This document shows, piece after piece, positions 1 to 9,176 of a stretch of DNA of 64,000 nucleotides. Within the stretch, counting starts at the first letter, position 1. Every line of letters starts with the position of its first letter. Source of the DNA: Candidatus Ruminococcus avistercoris (GTDB lineage Bacteria > Bacillota > Clostridia > Lachnospirales > Lachnospiraceae); assembly GCA_019120315.1 (NCBI GenBank), contig DWVJ01000041.1, positions 28,405 through 92,404 on the forward strand, in the 5' to 3' direction. The notes under the pieces are model-generated. The model ran no database searches. It saw nothing but the letters and a program-made list of their open reading frames with translations, and had not been told where the DNA came from. Made by a program: the position numbers and the translations under genes.

Positions 1-1499
1 ATCTTGTCATACCGCAGTTTGGAAATATCGAAATCGTTGCCGTACCCTTCGGAAAAGCCGCAGCCAAAGGCGTTGATCATGGATTTGATTTCCGCGTTGG
101 CCAGCACTTTGTCGATACTGGCTTTTTCCACATTCAGGATCTTGCCCCGGATGGGCAGGATGGCCTGGAAGCTCCGGTCCCGGGCTGTCTTGGCAGAACC
201 GCCGGCAGAGTCTCCCTCCACGATGAAGATTTCGCACAGGGAAGGATCTTTTTTCTCACAGTTGGCCAGTTTTCCATTGGAATCAAAGGAATACTTCTGT
301 TTCGTCAGCATGTTGGTTCTGGCCTTTTCCTCCGTCTTGCGGATTTTCGCGGAACGCTCCGCGCAGGACAGCACTTTTTTCAGCACCTCCAGATTACGGT
401 CGAAGTAACGGACAATTTCATCCCCTGTCACCTTCGCCGTCACTTTGGAAGCATCCTGGTTATCCAGCTTGGTCTTGGTCTGCCCTTCAAACCGCGGGTC
501 GGGATGTTTGATGGAAATCACCGCCGTCATGCCGTTGCGGATATCCGCTCCTGTAAAATTGGCGTCTTTTTCCTTGAGAATTCCCAGCTCCCGCGCATAA
601 TTGTTCATCACCGCCGTGAACGCCGTCTTGAATCCCGTCAGGTGGGTGCCGCCTTCCGCGTTGTAGATATTGTTGCAGAATCCCAGCACATTTTCATGGA
701 ATTCATTTACATACTGGAAAGCACATTCCACGGTGATCCCTTCCGACTCGCCGGTAAAATAAACCGGATCGTGAAGCGCTTCCTTTTTCTTGTTCAGATC
801 TTTGACAAAGCCGATGATGCCGTCCGGTTCATGAAAGCTGATATATTCCGGCTCTTCTCCCCGCAGATCCGCAAAATCAATGGTCAGCTTTGGATTCAGA
901 TAGGCCGTCTCGTGCATCCGGCTTTTCACCTCCGCCGCGGAAAAGCGGGTCACTTCAAAAATCTCAGGATCCGGCAGAAAATTCACACAGGTTCCCGTTT
1001 CCTTCGTCCGGCCTTCTTTTGGCAGCAGGCCGTCTTCCAGTTCCATCACGGGAACCCCCCGCTCATACCGGTCGTGATGGATATACCCCTCCCGGCTGAC
1101 CCGGACGTCCAGATATACCGACAAAGCATTGACCACCGAAGATCCCACTCCGTGGAGACCGCCGCTGGTCTTATATGCGGAATCATCAAATTTTCCGCCG
1201 GCATGCAGAGTGGTGAACACCAGACGTTCCGCCGGCATGCCCTTTTCATGCATCCCCACCGGAATTCCCCTTCCGTCATCTTCCACAGTACAGGAGCCGT
1301 CCTTTTCCAGCGTCACCCGGATCTGACTGCAGTATCCGGCCAGATGTTCATCCACTGCATTATCCACAATTTCATAAATCAAATGGTTTAACCCTTTTCT
1401 GGAGACGCTGCCGATATACATGCCCGGCCTCTTTCTCACCGCCTCCAGTCCTTCCAGCACCGCTATGCTGCTGGCATCGTAATCTGATTTCTTTGTCAT
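1..1499 (-). CDS. Type IIA DNA topoisomerase B subunit (ParE/GyrB), 3' part missing
   Basis: ATPase subunit of a type IIA topoisomerase, which powers strand passage for decatenation or supercoil control. Reading from the ATG at 1499, the protein shows the GHKL ATPase signature EIVDNAVDEHLAGYC, the DDGRGIP motif, and the ATP-lid motif GGLHGVGSSVVNALS. Later come the TOPRIM motif EGDSAGGSA and the typical ending ILPIRGKILNVEKA. The gene runs off the left edge, so the last C-terminal part is absent. Its ATG overlaps the TGA of the upstream phosphatase gene by four bases, which suggests translational coupling. A location away from gyrA and recF, and adjacency to unrelated genes, fits the second topoisomerase (ParE type), but GyrB cannot be excluded from the fragment. 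Confidence in the family is very high. Confidence 0.93.
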   Translation of the reverse strand, partial: MTKKSDYDASSIAVLEGLEAVRKRPGMYIGSVSRKGLNHLIYEIVDNAVDEHLAGYCSQIRVTLEKDGSCTVEDDGRGIPVGMHEKGMPAERLVFTTLHAGGKFDDSAYKTSGGLHGVGSSVVNALSVYLDVRVSREGYIHHDRYERGVPVMELEDGLLPKEGRTKETGTCVNFLPDPEIFEVTRFSAAEVKSRMHETAYLNPKLTIDFADLRGEEPEYISFHEPDGIIGFVKDLNKKKEALHDPVYFTGESEGITVECAFQYVNEFHENVLGFCNNIYNAEGGTHLTGFKTAFTAVMNNYARELGILKEKDANFTGADIRNGMTAVISIKHPDPRFEGQTKTKLDNQDASKVTAKVTGDEIVRYFDRNLEVLKKVLSCAERSAKIRKTEEKARTNMLTKQKYSFDSNGKLANCEKKDPSLCEIFIVEGDSAGGSAKTARDRSFQAILPIRGKILNVEKASIDKVLANAEIKSMINAFGCGFSEGYGNDFDISKLRYDK

Positions 1500-2344
1500 T
1501 CCATTCCTCCGGTCTTTTCTATTTTCAGAAAACGCTGAAGAGCCTTTGCCACTCCATCGTTATTATTCGTATCCGTCACATACTTTGCCGCCTGTCTGAC
1601 TTTCGGCGCGCTGTTTTCCATGGCCACGGAACAGCCTGCCCACTCCAGCATCTCCATGTCGTTGCTGCTGTCGCCGATGGCCATCACATTCTCTCGGGTC
1701 AGCCCCAGAAATTCACTTAAAAACGCCAGGCCGTCCCGCTTGCTCTTTTTCTCATAAACCACTTCGATATTCTGCGCCACCACAGAGATGGGATACAGTC
1801 CCGGGATGGAGGCTATCCTTTCCTTCAGCCTTTCCTTCTCCTGACTGCTCTCGCATACGATATGGAACTTGCTGACCGGGTATTCCCCTTCCATAATCAT
1901 CTTTTCCATATCATCGCACAGAATATTGGTCCGCATCAGCTGCCGGCAGTAGGATATGGGAAGACCGCTGCGGTACAGATGATCGATTCCCTCCTGTTCC
2001 ATATAGGCATACCGGCCCGCGTAGGGTTCGATATAAGTCCGGTACTCTCTGCAAAGACGGTAGATCTTTCGTGCCGTCTCCCGGGGAAAGCTGGCGGTAT
2101 ACAGTACTTTTTCCGTCCTGGCATCCGTCACCACCGTACCGTTCGCGTTGATATAATAGGGCAGTTCATCAAAATCTTTAAAAATTTCATACCTGGCGTT
2201 CTGATAACTTCTGCCGGTGGTGGGCACCACCAGATAACCGGCTTTCATGGCCCGCCGGATCCATTTGCGGTTTTCCTCCTGAAAAAGGCAGTTGTCATCC
2301 AGCAGCGTACCGTCCAGGTCAATTGCTATTAACTTGATATCCAT
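1496..2344 (-). CDS. HAD-superfamily Cof-type phosphatase
   Basis: A 282-residue cytoplasmic phosphatase of the HAD Cof (IIB) subfamily, which usually hydrolyses sugar phosphates or phosphorylated cofactors. Motif I is the N-terminal DLDGTLLDD with the nucleophile and general-acid aspartates. The C-terminal motif reads GDSSNDMEML, followed by the typical AMENSAPKVRQAAKYVT. A lysine at KSKRDGLAFL fits motif III. Length matches the family. The gene starts at an ATG after a weak GGTGAG-like site and has its own promoter just upstream. It overlaps the topoisomerase gene, so the two are probably co-transcribed. The substrate cannot be deduced. Confidence 0.93.
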   Translation of the reverse strand: MDIKLIAIDLDGTLLDDNCLFQEENRKWIRRAMKAGYLVVPTTGRSYQNARYEIFKDFDELPYYINANGTVVTDARTEKVLYTASFPRETARKIYRLCREYRTYIEPYAGRYAYMEQEGIDHLYRSGLPISYCRQLMRTNILCDDMEKMIMEGEYPVSKFHIVCESSQEKERLKERIASIPGLYPISVVAQNIEVVYEKKSKRDGLAFLSEFLGLTRENVMAIGDSSNDMEMLEWAGCSVAMENSAPKVRQAAKYVTDTNNNDGVAKALQRFLKIEKTGGME

Positions 2345-2391
2345 ACTCTCACCTCATAGCGCCCGCTCGTCAGGCTGCGCGCAGCACAGCC

Positions 2392-2419
2392 ATTATACCA
2401 CATTTTCCGATTTGCGCAA
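2392..2419 (-). promoter_or_regulatory. SigA-type promoter for the Cof phosphatase-topoisomerase pair
   Basis: Read on the minus strand, TTGCGC at 2419-2414 is followed by a 16-base spacer and a perfect TATAAT at 2397-2392. The start codon of the phosphatase lies about 48 bases further on. Inferred from consensus only. Confidence 0.6.
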
Positions 2420-2434
2420 ATGTCACCTGATAAA

Positions 2435-3802
2435 TCAGTCCACACCCATGATTTTCCGGTATTCCTGCTGATAGTTTTTAGAATCTTTATACATATTATA
2501 AAAGAAAAAATTTTCCTCCTGCCGGGCGTACCGGGTCACCTCTTCCATCAGAAGATCGGCGGGATCTCTGCTGTCCAGATAACGCAGAATGAAACCATCG
2601 AAATCGTGTTCCGCCATCAGCTTGGAAAATCCGCACTCCAGCAGGATTGCATCCAGCCGCTCCTTCGTCACGCGAAGGGAATCACAAAGGCGGGTGGATT
2701 TCCCGAAAAACAAAAGGAAACAGATAAAGGTGGTCCGATCCAGATCCAGCGCGCCTTTGATATATTTGCGCACGGTGTTTTCTCCGGAGCGGTTGCGCTG
2801 ATAGCCCCGGTCTGTGCCGTCCAGCGAGTAGACCGCATCCAGTTCCTCTTCCTCTTTTTTGCTCTTTTCCATCTGCCAGTTCAAAATCTCTTCGTCTCCC
2901 AGGCTTTCCATCTTCGGATAGTAGTGACGCAAAGCCTGCGCCAGTTTCTTTTTCTGCAGGGCAGGCAGATCCTCCAGATTACCGTAATATTCCATCAGCA
3001 CATCCAGCCAGTCCAGGGAGACATAGCCGAAATAAAAATAATTGAAATCATCAAAAATTTCCCTGCAGGAGATGCCCGCCTCCATAAGGAAATCTCTGGT
3101 CTCCCGGGGCGAACGTTTCTTTCGTTTCAGCTGCGTCACGCCCTTGAACACCGCCAGCTCTGCCAGATACTCCTGTGCCGGCAGGGATTTTCCCAGCGCC
3201 TGCGTATACTGCCCGATCTTATCTTCCAGGTAATAATAGAGATATTTGCAGAAATAATATCTGGTCTTTTCCCGTACGGGACTGAAGGAACGGATGTTGG
3301 CGTTCAAAAACTGACGGAACTCTTCCTTCCCGTTTCCCAGCCGGGCGATTTTTTCTTCCATCACCCTGGTCAGATGCTCCGTATGCAGCTGCTGATCCTC
3401 CTTTCGGGAATGATCCTCCAGATACCGGTTCAGTTCTTTTAAGGTAATCTGTTTCCCGAAATAGTCCTCCTGCTGCTGTTCATCCCGCATCTGACGGCAG
3501 ATCTCCTGCAGTTCCTTCCACTGGTGGTAGGACAGACCGTGCAGGAAAGCAAAGATCAGGCTGGCCTCCCAGAGGCTTCTGGAATAGAGCCTGGCACACC
3601 CTTCCTGATCCAGCGTCTCGTTCAGCTCCTCCAGAGTCTGCCCCTTTGCAAACCCCAGGGCGATCAGCCGGTAACGCAGGGGCACTCTTCTCATCAGGGC
3701 CGTATTGGCCGCCATACATTCCTCCAGCATCTTTTCTCCCAGAGGCGCATCCAGGATATCCTGTATCATCTGATCAAAAGCAGATGTTTTCTTTTTCTTC
3801 AT
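2435..3802 (-). CDS. Uncharacterised helical protein encoded after a Ser/Thr kinase
   Basis: A 455-residue protein whose family I do not recognise. It is strongly charged and helix-rich, with no signal peptide or membrane segment. It is dense in Lys, Glu, Arg and Tyr and has several long amphipathic stretches. The start is the ATG at 3802, preceded by a GAGGAG site. It begins 15 bases after the stop of the membrane kinase gene, so the two almost certainly form an operon. A cytoplasmic partner or substrate of the kinase is a reasonable guess from position alone. Nothing in the sequence shows catalysis. Confidence 0.8.
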   Translation of the reverse strand: MKKKKTSAFDQMIQDILDAPLGEKMLEECMAANTALMRRVPLRYRLIALGFAKGQTLEELNETLDQEGCARLYSRSLWEASLIFAFLHGLSYHQWKELQEICRQMRDEQQQEDYFGKQITLKELNRYLEDHSRKEDQQLHTEHLTRVMEEKIARLGNGKEEFRQFLNANIRSFSPVREKTRYYFCKYLYYYLEDKIGQYTQALGKSLPAQEYLAELAVFKGVTQLKRKKRSPRETRDFLMEAGISCREIFDDFNYFYFGYVSLDWLDVLMEYYGNLEDLPALQKKKLAQALRHYYPKMESLGDEEILNWQMEKSKKEEEELDAVYSLDGTDRGYQRNRSGENTVRKYIKGALDLDRTTFICFLLFFGKSTRLCDSLRVTKERLDAILLECGFSKLMAEHDFDGFILRYLDSRDPADLLMEEVTRYARQEENFFFYNMYKDSKNYQQEYRKIMGVD

Positions 3803-3817
3803 ATAACTTTCTCCTCG

Positions 3818-6586
3818 TCACTCATAAATCGTAAGACTGTCCCGATTTGCGTACTGCCGGTAGAACTCATCGGTCTTAAGATATTCCTTCAGCTCTTTTA
3901 GATATTTCTCCTGCCAGACGTCCCCCATCTGCACGGTGAGACTGCCGCCAAGGCTGAAACTGAAGTCAAATCTCAGACTCTCGCCCTCATCCAGGGTATC
4001 CCCTTTGACAAAGCAGCGGATATACGAGTAATAACCATCCGTAAGGCCGCTCTCCTGCAGCAGATTCCGAATCGTTTCCGCCGTATCCGCAGCCATATTT
4101 TCCGTCTCTTTCTCCGGCAGGGAAATGTACAGGGTATAGGGGCTGTCCCCCTCCCATACCTCAATTCCCTCATCCATTGCCGCAGCCGCCTTTTGTGCCG
4201 CTTCCAGCCTGTCTCTCTTTAAAATCTGAAACTCTTTTGAATCCGCCTCTGACTGCAGTCTTCCCTTTTCGTCGGTAAAAGCAGCGCCGTTACAAGTATA
4301 ATAGCTGTCGTTCGTCACCTGCTGCACCATGGTTTTCAAAAAGCGGTATACTTTTTTTGAAGAAATTCGATCCGTATCCACATGCAGATCGGAAAAAGTA
4401 AAGACGCCGTCTGCAATGGGTCCATCCAGAGTGGTTTCCGCCAGTTTGTAATCCACAGCCTCCAGATAAAGAGTCGTCCGGCCGGCCTTGCAGGACTCCG
4501 CCGTCCCCTCCTGAATATATTCCGCCTGCCGCTCTTCATCGCATATCTGCCAGGCATAAGGATTCTGCTGTTCCAGAAACTGCACTTCCGAATAACGGGA
4601 AAAAGTATCTATGGTCTCCTGGCCGTCGGTAACCCGGACATTTTTATCCGTCATCATATCCATCAGTTCTGGATAGTAATGTTCCCGGGACACTTTCACC
4701 ACGATCTGATGCTCCATCATCCGGGACTCCCCGAAAGCATAGGGGATTTCCAGGGCGTCCAGCATGGTCTTAAAATCAGAAACCGTATTGTACCACTGGC
4801 CGCTGGGCATATTCTCATCCGTGCTGCCCGGCGTAAAATCCACGTAAACAGCAGGATCGGCGATATCCTCCTCATCCACCTGACAGGTACCGGCAAACAT
4901 GGAGGTGTCCACCTCCTCCCAGGTGGCCGGCGTCAGGAAACTCCCACCCATCGCCGTCTCCCTGGATTCATGGGTCAGGTCATAGAGCAGCAGCCGGCAA
5001 AAAACCGGATCCTGCACCGTGGGCACCAGCCAGAACCGGGAAGCGTCTTTGTCGTCATAAACCACAGAAACGGCGCTCACCAGTCCCGTATATCCCACAT
5101 CGCCACTCCAGTCACGGTCCAGAAAAAGCTGCAGGGCCGCTTCTTTTTCCTTGGTTTTTTCCTCTATCTTTCCTGCCAGCTCTTTTGCCGCCTGCACTTC
5201 GATATAATAATATTCCTCCTCCGTTATGTACTCGGAAGAAAAGTCTTTCACCTGGCCTTTTTGGATCTTTGCCTGCTCTATCCCCTTTTCCCCGGACAGC
5301 TTTAGTCCATCCAGGGACAGACAGCCGGTTTTTGCCAGCGTCATCGTCAGAAGATTGGGCAGATCTTCATAACCGGTCCTGTCCGCCTCCAGCATCTGCC
5401 GGTAAGGTTCGGCCGGCAGTACCGCCTGGATTTCTTCCTCGTAGGACCGGATGATGTGATTGTCCTCCCCCACGATCACCTCTGTGCGCTGTTCAAAATC
5501 ATCCAGAAGCTGTTCAAACTCTTCATCCGTGATGTTTTCCGGCCGGGAGAGCGCCACATGCAGCGTATCCGCGCCGCCGAACTTAAACTGCTCCAGGTGG
5601 CTCTGGTAATACCAATACCCCAGTCCCAGCACGGCGCACAGGCAGGCCAGCAGGATCCCGCCCCGGATCAACCATTTCCTGCGGATTTCCCTGGGGTCTT
5701 TCTCCCTTACGATCTGACGCACCGCGCCAAGGAAAGCGTCCATACTCTGATAGCGGGATGACTGCTCCACCTCGAGCCCTTTCATCAGGATCTTCTCCAG
5801 TCCGGGATCCATGGAGATCCCCAGCTCGCGCGGACTTTTCTGTTCGTCATGGAGCAGGCGCTGAAAACCGTCGTCCGGCGCGTGGCCGGTGATGCAAAAA
5901 TACAGCACGGCACACAGACCGTAAACGTCCGTCCAGGGGCCCAGCCGTCCATGGCGGTCATACTGTTCACAGGCGGCGTAACCGCCCTTTAAAATCACCG
6001 ACCGGGTCTCATCGGCCACCTTCCAGTAATCCCGGGCCGCGCCGAAATCGATCAGAATCATCTGGCCCTTTTCGTTTACCATGATATTGTCCGGCGAGAT
6101 ATCCCGGTGAATCAGTCCGGTTTCATGGACTTTTTTCAAAGTCTCCATCAGCGGCAAAAGTCTGCGGAAAGCCTGTTCCGCCTCCATGGTTTTCCCTCCC
6201 GCCAGCTCCTGCTTTAACGTATGGCCTTCGATGAAATCCAGCACGATATAAGCCGTGCCGTTTTCCTCAAAATAGTCCCTGACCTGAACGATCCCCGGTT
6301 CCCCCGCAAACTCCCGCAGGATACGGGCTTCCCGCAGGAACCGCTTTTTCTGATGTTCATAGTCTTTGCGGTCTTCCTCGCGGCTTAAAAACACTTCGCT
6401 GGTGCCGAGCAGTTTTCTTTCCATGTAATTTTTCCAGAAAAATTCCTTGATCGCAACTTTTTCGTTCTGATGAAGGCCCACGCCCAGATAGGTAATCCCG
6501 AAACCGCCTTCTCCGATCTTTTTCTCAATCCGGTACCGTCCGTCCAGGACGGTTCCCGGCTGTAGTTCATAATGCTGTGTACTCAC
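3818..6586 (-). CDS. Transmembrane Ser/Thr protein kinase with large external region
   Basis: A 922-residue eukaryotic-type kinase. The catalytic domain covers about residues 18-290. It has the Gly-rich loop GEGGFGITYLG (25-35), the ATP-binding lysine in VAIK (K47), the HRDISPDN catalytic loop (H160, D162, N167) and DFG (180-182). One membrane helix lies at about 306-326, so the kinase faces the cytoplasm and roughly 590 C-terminal residues lie outside. That outer part has no PASTA repeats and matches no family I know; it is rich in Glu, Asp and Tyr and may sense a ligand. The gene has a clear promoter and is followed 15 bases later by the uncharacterised 455-residue gene. It differs from PrkC/StkP in its sensor and in lacking a linked PP2C phosphatase. 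Confidence 0.92.
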   Translation of the reverse strand: MSTQHYELQPGTVLDGRYRIEKKIGEGGFGITYLGVGLHQNEKVAIKEFFWKNYMERKLLGTSEVFLSREEDRKDYEHQKKRFLREARILREFAGEPGIVQVRDYFEENGTAYIVLDFIEGHTLKQELAGGKTMEAEQAFRRLLPLMETLKKVHETGLIHRDISPDNIMVNEKGQMILIDFGAARDYWKVADETRSVILKGGYAACEQYDRHGRLGPWTDVYGLCAVLYFCITGHAPDDGFQRLLHDEQKSPRELGISMDPGLEKILMKGLEVEQSSRYQSMDAFLGAVRQIVREKDPREIRRKWLIRGGILLACLCAVLGLGYWYYQSHLEQFKFGGADTLHVALSRPENITDEEFEQLLDDFEQRTEVIVGEDNHIIRSYEEEIQAVLPAEPYRQMLEADRTGYEDLPNLLTMTLAKTGCLSLDGLKLSGEKGIEQAKIQKGQVKDFSSEYITEEEYYYIEVQAAKELAGKIEEKTKEKEAALQLFLDRDWSGDVGYTGLVSAVSVVYDDKDASRFWLVPTVQDPVFCRLLLYDLTHESRETAMGGSFLTPATWEEVDTSMFAGTCQVDEEDIADPAVYVDFTPGSTDENMPSGQWYNTVSDFKTMLDALEIPYAFGESRMMEHQIVVKVSREHYYPELMDMMTDKNVRVTDGQETIDTFSRYSEVQFLEQQNPYAWQICDEERQAEYIQEGTAESCKAGRTTLYLEAVDYKLAETTLDGPIADGVFTFSDLHVDTDRISSKKVYRFLKTMVQQVTNDSYYTCNGAAFTDEKGRLQSEADSKEFQILKRDRLEAAQKAAAAMDEGIEVWEGDSPYTLYISLPEKETENMAADTAETIRNLLQESGLTDGYYSYIRCFVKGDTLDEGESLRFDFSFSLGGSLTVQMGDVWQEKYLKELKEYLKTDEFYRQYANRDSLTIYE

Positions 6587-6646
6587 TGCTGCCCCCGCTG
6601 CCTGTTTTTGTAATTTATTGTCCTGATTTTCCTGATATCAAAGGGT

Positions 6647-6675
6647 ATTATACCATATCTTTTCCGGAACAGCAA
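6647..6675 (-). promoter_or_regulatory. Promoter of the Ser/Thr kinase gene
   Basis: On the minus strand TTGCTG (6675-6670), a 17-base spacer and TATAAT (6652-6647) form a good SigA-type promoter. It starts immediately after the terminator hairpin of the upstream lipoprotein gene. Confidence 0.6.
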
Positions 6676-6709
6676 AAAACCGGAAAGGTCTTTTTCCCTT
6701 TCCGGTTTT
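6676..6709 (-). terminator. Intrinsic terminator after the lipoprotein gene
   Basis: A 13-bp stem (AAAACCGGAAAGG pairing with CCTTTCCGGTTTT) with a short A-rich loop, followed on the minus strand by further T residues. It separates the lipoprotein operon from the kinase promoter. Confidence 0.8.
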
Positions 6710-6732
6710 GTCTGACTGCCCGTCAGACTTTC

Positions 6733-7689
6733 TTACTGTCTTGCCAGCAGATAGCCTTCAAAAACTACGCCGCTGCCTTCTCCGTTTTTACAATCCGCGG
6801 TACCTCCCAGCATCAGAGCGATATCGGTAGTCAGTTCATACTGGCCGGTCCCGTCTATCTGGTCAATGGTTTCTGAGATGAACACATCGTTGTTATGCCG
6901 GCTGCCGATCTCCAGATCCAGCACACCGTCAGACTGAAATACATACTTCCCTTTTTCTTCGTAATAATACTCCGCCTGCATCTTCATGGATGCGGAATCG
7001 AAGGAAACCAGGTTTACCCGGACTGTGGTTTCCTCATCACTGTAGCTCCACTCGCCCAGTACATCCCATTCTTCCTTTTCCAGCGTGATTTTTACATCAC
7101 TGTCATTGGCCTCCCACTGTCCGTCGCCGCCGAGCCGGTAGGTAACCGTCCCCAGAAAATACTCTGTTTTATATTCCCCGGCTCTGGTCATCTGAAAAGA
7201 AAAGGTGTCCGTACCTGCTTTTTCGTCCGTCTGCCTGTCGTTAAAATTCACCTGATCGTATCCGCCGTCTGCAAACCAGGCCGCCGCCTCATCTTCGGTC
7301 ACCGTGGGAATCGCCGTCCTTTCGGCCTCTGACAGAAGATATCCGCCGCTCCATACCCAGTGATTTCCCGAAAGGGAATACTCTGCCATCAGAGAATCGA
7401 TCTCGATCCGGCTGGTGTCCGAGACGATATCGCAGCTGATCTGGATATCATCGATCTTCGCGCCCTTGTCCGTGTCCCGGTCGGTAATCTCAAAGTTTTC
7501 CAGAGAAGAATTTTCCTTTACCCCCTGTCCCGCCAGTTCGCTTTTCAAATACTGCTCCACGTCATTTTGAATCTCCGACTCTGTTTTCTGCTGTGGGCCG
7601 CAGCCCGTCACCGCCGCCATGGCCAGTAAAGAAAAGGCCAGCACCCCGGCTCCCTTTGCAATTTTTCTTTCCATACTTTTTCTTTTCAT
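6733..7689 (-). CDS. Hypothetical lipoprotein
   Basis: A 318-residue exported lipoprotein. After a Lys/Arg-rich start there is a hydrophobic segment (GVLAFSLLAMAAVTGC) ending in a lipobox cysteine, so the protein should be anchored on the outer face of the membrane. The rest is acidic and looks like two related beta-rich segments, with several Trp-rich strands. I recognise no domain. The start chosen is the ATG at 7689, seven bases after a perfect GAGGAGG; an in-frame TTG two codons earlier is a poorer choice. It follows the secreted peptidase-like gene by 18 bases, so the two form an operon of cell-surface proteins. Confidence 0.82.
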   Translation of the reverse strand: MKRKSMERKIAKGAGVLAFSLLAMAAVTGCGPQQKTESEIQNDVEQYLKSELAGQGVKENSSLENFEITDRDTDKGAKIDDIQISCDIVSDTSRIEIDSLMAEYSLSGNHWVWSGGYLLSEAERTAIPTVTEDEAAAWFADGGYDQVNFNDRQTDEKAGTDTFSFQMTRAGEYKTEYFLGTVTYRLGGDGQWEANDSDVKITLEKEEWDVLGEWSYSDEETTVRVNLVSFDSASMKMQAEYYYEEKGKYVFQSDGVLDLEIGSRHNNDVFISETIDQIDGTGQYELTTDIALMLGGTADCKNGEGSGVVFEGYLLARQ

Positions 7690-7706
7690 AACCAATCCTC
7701 CTCATT

Positions 7707-9080
7707 TTACCGGAAATTAAAATCAAAAGCGCTCATCACGGTAAAGGCGATATAGGGCGTTCCATCCACCACGTCCCTGACCACTTTCAGTTCTTTTTCG
7801 TACTCGCTGGTCAGATTGTCCTTTTCTTTACAGAAGCTGTTGCGGGATGTGTACATCATGTGATCCGTCACATCCACCATCTGTTGATACAGTTCTTCGC
7901 TCAAAACCATGGTCTCGTCGCTGTTTTCGGAATACTCATACCTCCACTGTGCCTTCGTCACTTTGCCGTTTTTCACAGTCACGATGATGGACGCCGGCCG
8001 GTTCATCAGTGTCTCCACACCTGCATAGTACACCTTTTTGTTTCCCTTATCGGACACTTTGTAGATGGGCTCCAGACAGGTTTTCACATCTTCTTCCGTC
8101 CAGCTGAACAGCTCCCGCACTTTGGCCACGGCAAAGTTGATATCGTCGTCGGTCACACTGACCCGGTCTGTCTCACTGGTGGATTTCGGTTCTCCCTCGT
8201 GGGTTTCCTCTTTTGCAGGCGCCTGTCCCGCCGTGGTGAAGGTCTGTACGGTTCCAGGATACTCCCGGCCGTTTTCCACCACGAAGAACTGATAGCGGTA
8301 GGTAGTTCCCGGCGTCAGCGTAACTCCCAGCTCACCCTGGATGTCATACCACATGTTAAACCGGCTCTCCGGTCTGTCACAGTTCTCCACGTGTTTTTTG
8401 ATCTGATTCCCCGCTGCGTCCTGGAGGATACAGCCCACCTGTCTGACCTGTCTGCGGTCGGGATTGTCCACTTTGGCTGATACCACTGCCGTCGTCTCCG
8501 CTATCTGGGGACTCTGGTAATGGATGGTGTAATTGCCGCCGGTCTGCGCAAAAGAGGTGCTTTTGCTCCAGTGGAAAAAGCTGTATCTGGGATCGCCTTT
8601 TTGAATCGTGGCGCCCACCCAGGCTTTGGTGTAAGAGCCGTTCCAGGCGTTCTGCTGGATCACCGTCACCGTATCGCCGGATACCTCTTTTACGATGGCC
8701 CAGTGCACACTCTCATTGTCGCGGATGATATCGCCCACCTGGGGAGAATTCGTCTGCGCAAAGGCTCCCGAATCAATCACCGGAATCGATGTGGTGGTCA
8801 TAAGTCCGGATACGCTGCGTCCGTAGACCTGGCTGTAAAACCGTTTGACGAAGGCCGCGCAGCTGTAGGTCGTGTCGTAATTCACACTGGAATCGTAGGG
8901 CCGGTACACCGCGTCCACCGTCACACCGTTGACGGTGATGGAATCCACCGTCCCGGAGTCGATGGACACGAAGTTGTAATTGCCCATATCCGCCCGGGCC
9001 TCCAGCGGCATCAGGCCGGTTCCCGCAAGCGCCAGTACAAAAGTTCCACAGATAATTGCTGCTGCATGTTTCATCTTCAT
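7707..9080 (-). CDS. Secreted CHAP/NlpC-like cysteine peptidase family protein
   Basis: A 457-residue secreted protein. A signal peptide covers about residues 1-30, with probable cleavage after LEARA. A papain-fold amidase-like domain follows, with YSCAAFVKRFY (Cys74) and SVHWAIVKEV (His126) as the likely catalytic pair, as in CHAP and NlpC/P60 cell-wall amidases. Residues of about 184-290 look like a fibronectin-III-type beta domain. The C-terminal 150 residues are not recognised. Peptidoglycan is the likely substrate, but this rests on the Cys/His pattern only. The gene is preceded by a hairpin that buries its ribosome binding site, so translation may be controlled. Confidence 0.75.
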   Translation of the reverse strand: MKMKHAAAIICGTFVLALAGTGLMPLEARADMGNYNFVSIDSGTVDSITVNGVTVDAVYRPYDSSVNYDTTYSCAAFVKRFYSQVYGRSVSGLMTTTSIPVIDSGAFAQTNSPQVGDIIRDNESVHWAIVKEVSGDTVTVIQQNAWNGSYTKAWVGATIQKGDPRYSFFHWSKSTSFAQTGGNYTIHYQSPQIAETTAVVSAKVDNPDRRQVRQVGCILQDAAGNQIKKHVENCDRPESRFNMWYDIQGELGVTLTPGTTYRYQFFVVENGREYPGTVQTFTTAGQAPAKEETHEGEPKSTSETDRVSVTDDDINFAVAKVRELFSWTEEDVKTCLEPIYKVSDKGNKKVYYAGVETLMNRPASIIVTVKNGKVTKAQWRYEYSENSDETMVLSEELYQQMVDVTDHMMYTSRNSFCKEKDNLTSEYEKELKVVRDVVDGTPYIAFTVMSAFDFNFR

Positions 9081-9088
9081 AAAAATAT

Positions 9089-9141
9089 CCCCCTTTGGTT
9101 TTTCTGATTTCTTTTTGATGAAATCATTCTACCAAAGGGGG
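9089..9141 (-). promoter_or_regulatory. 5'-UTR hairpin masking the Shine-Dalgarno of the secreted peptidase gene
   Basis: Perfect 11-bp arms (CCCCCTTTGGT at 9141-9131 and ACCAAAGGGGG at 9099-9089 on the minus strand) enclose 31 bases that contain a second small stem (GATTTC/GAAATC). The AAGGGGG that would serve as the ribosome binding site lies in the 3' arm, about nine bases before the ATG at 9080. No T-run follows, so it is not a terminator. Confidence 0.65.
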
Positions 9142-9176
9142 ACTGCTGTTTTGTTTTCGTTTTTTATATTAATCTG

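Noticed and set aside
504..1391. Long open frame on the plus strand opposite the topoisomerase gene
   Set aside because: It is fully antisense to a conserved gene, has no ribosome binding site and its product is Arg/His-rich without domains. Similar mirror frames opposite most genes here were left out.
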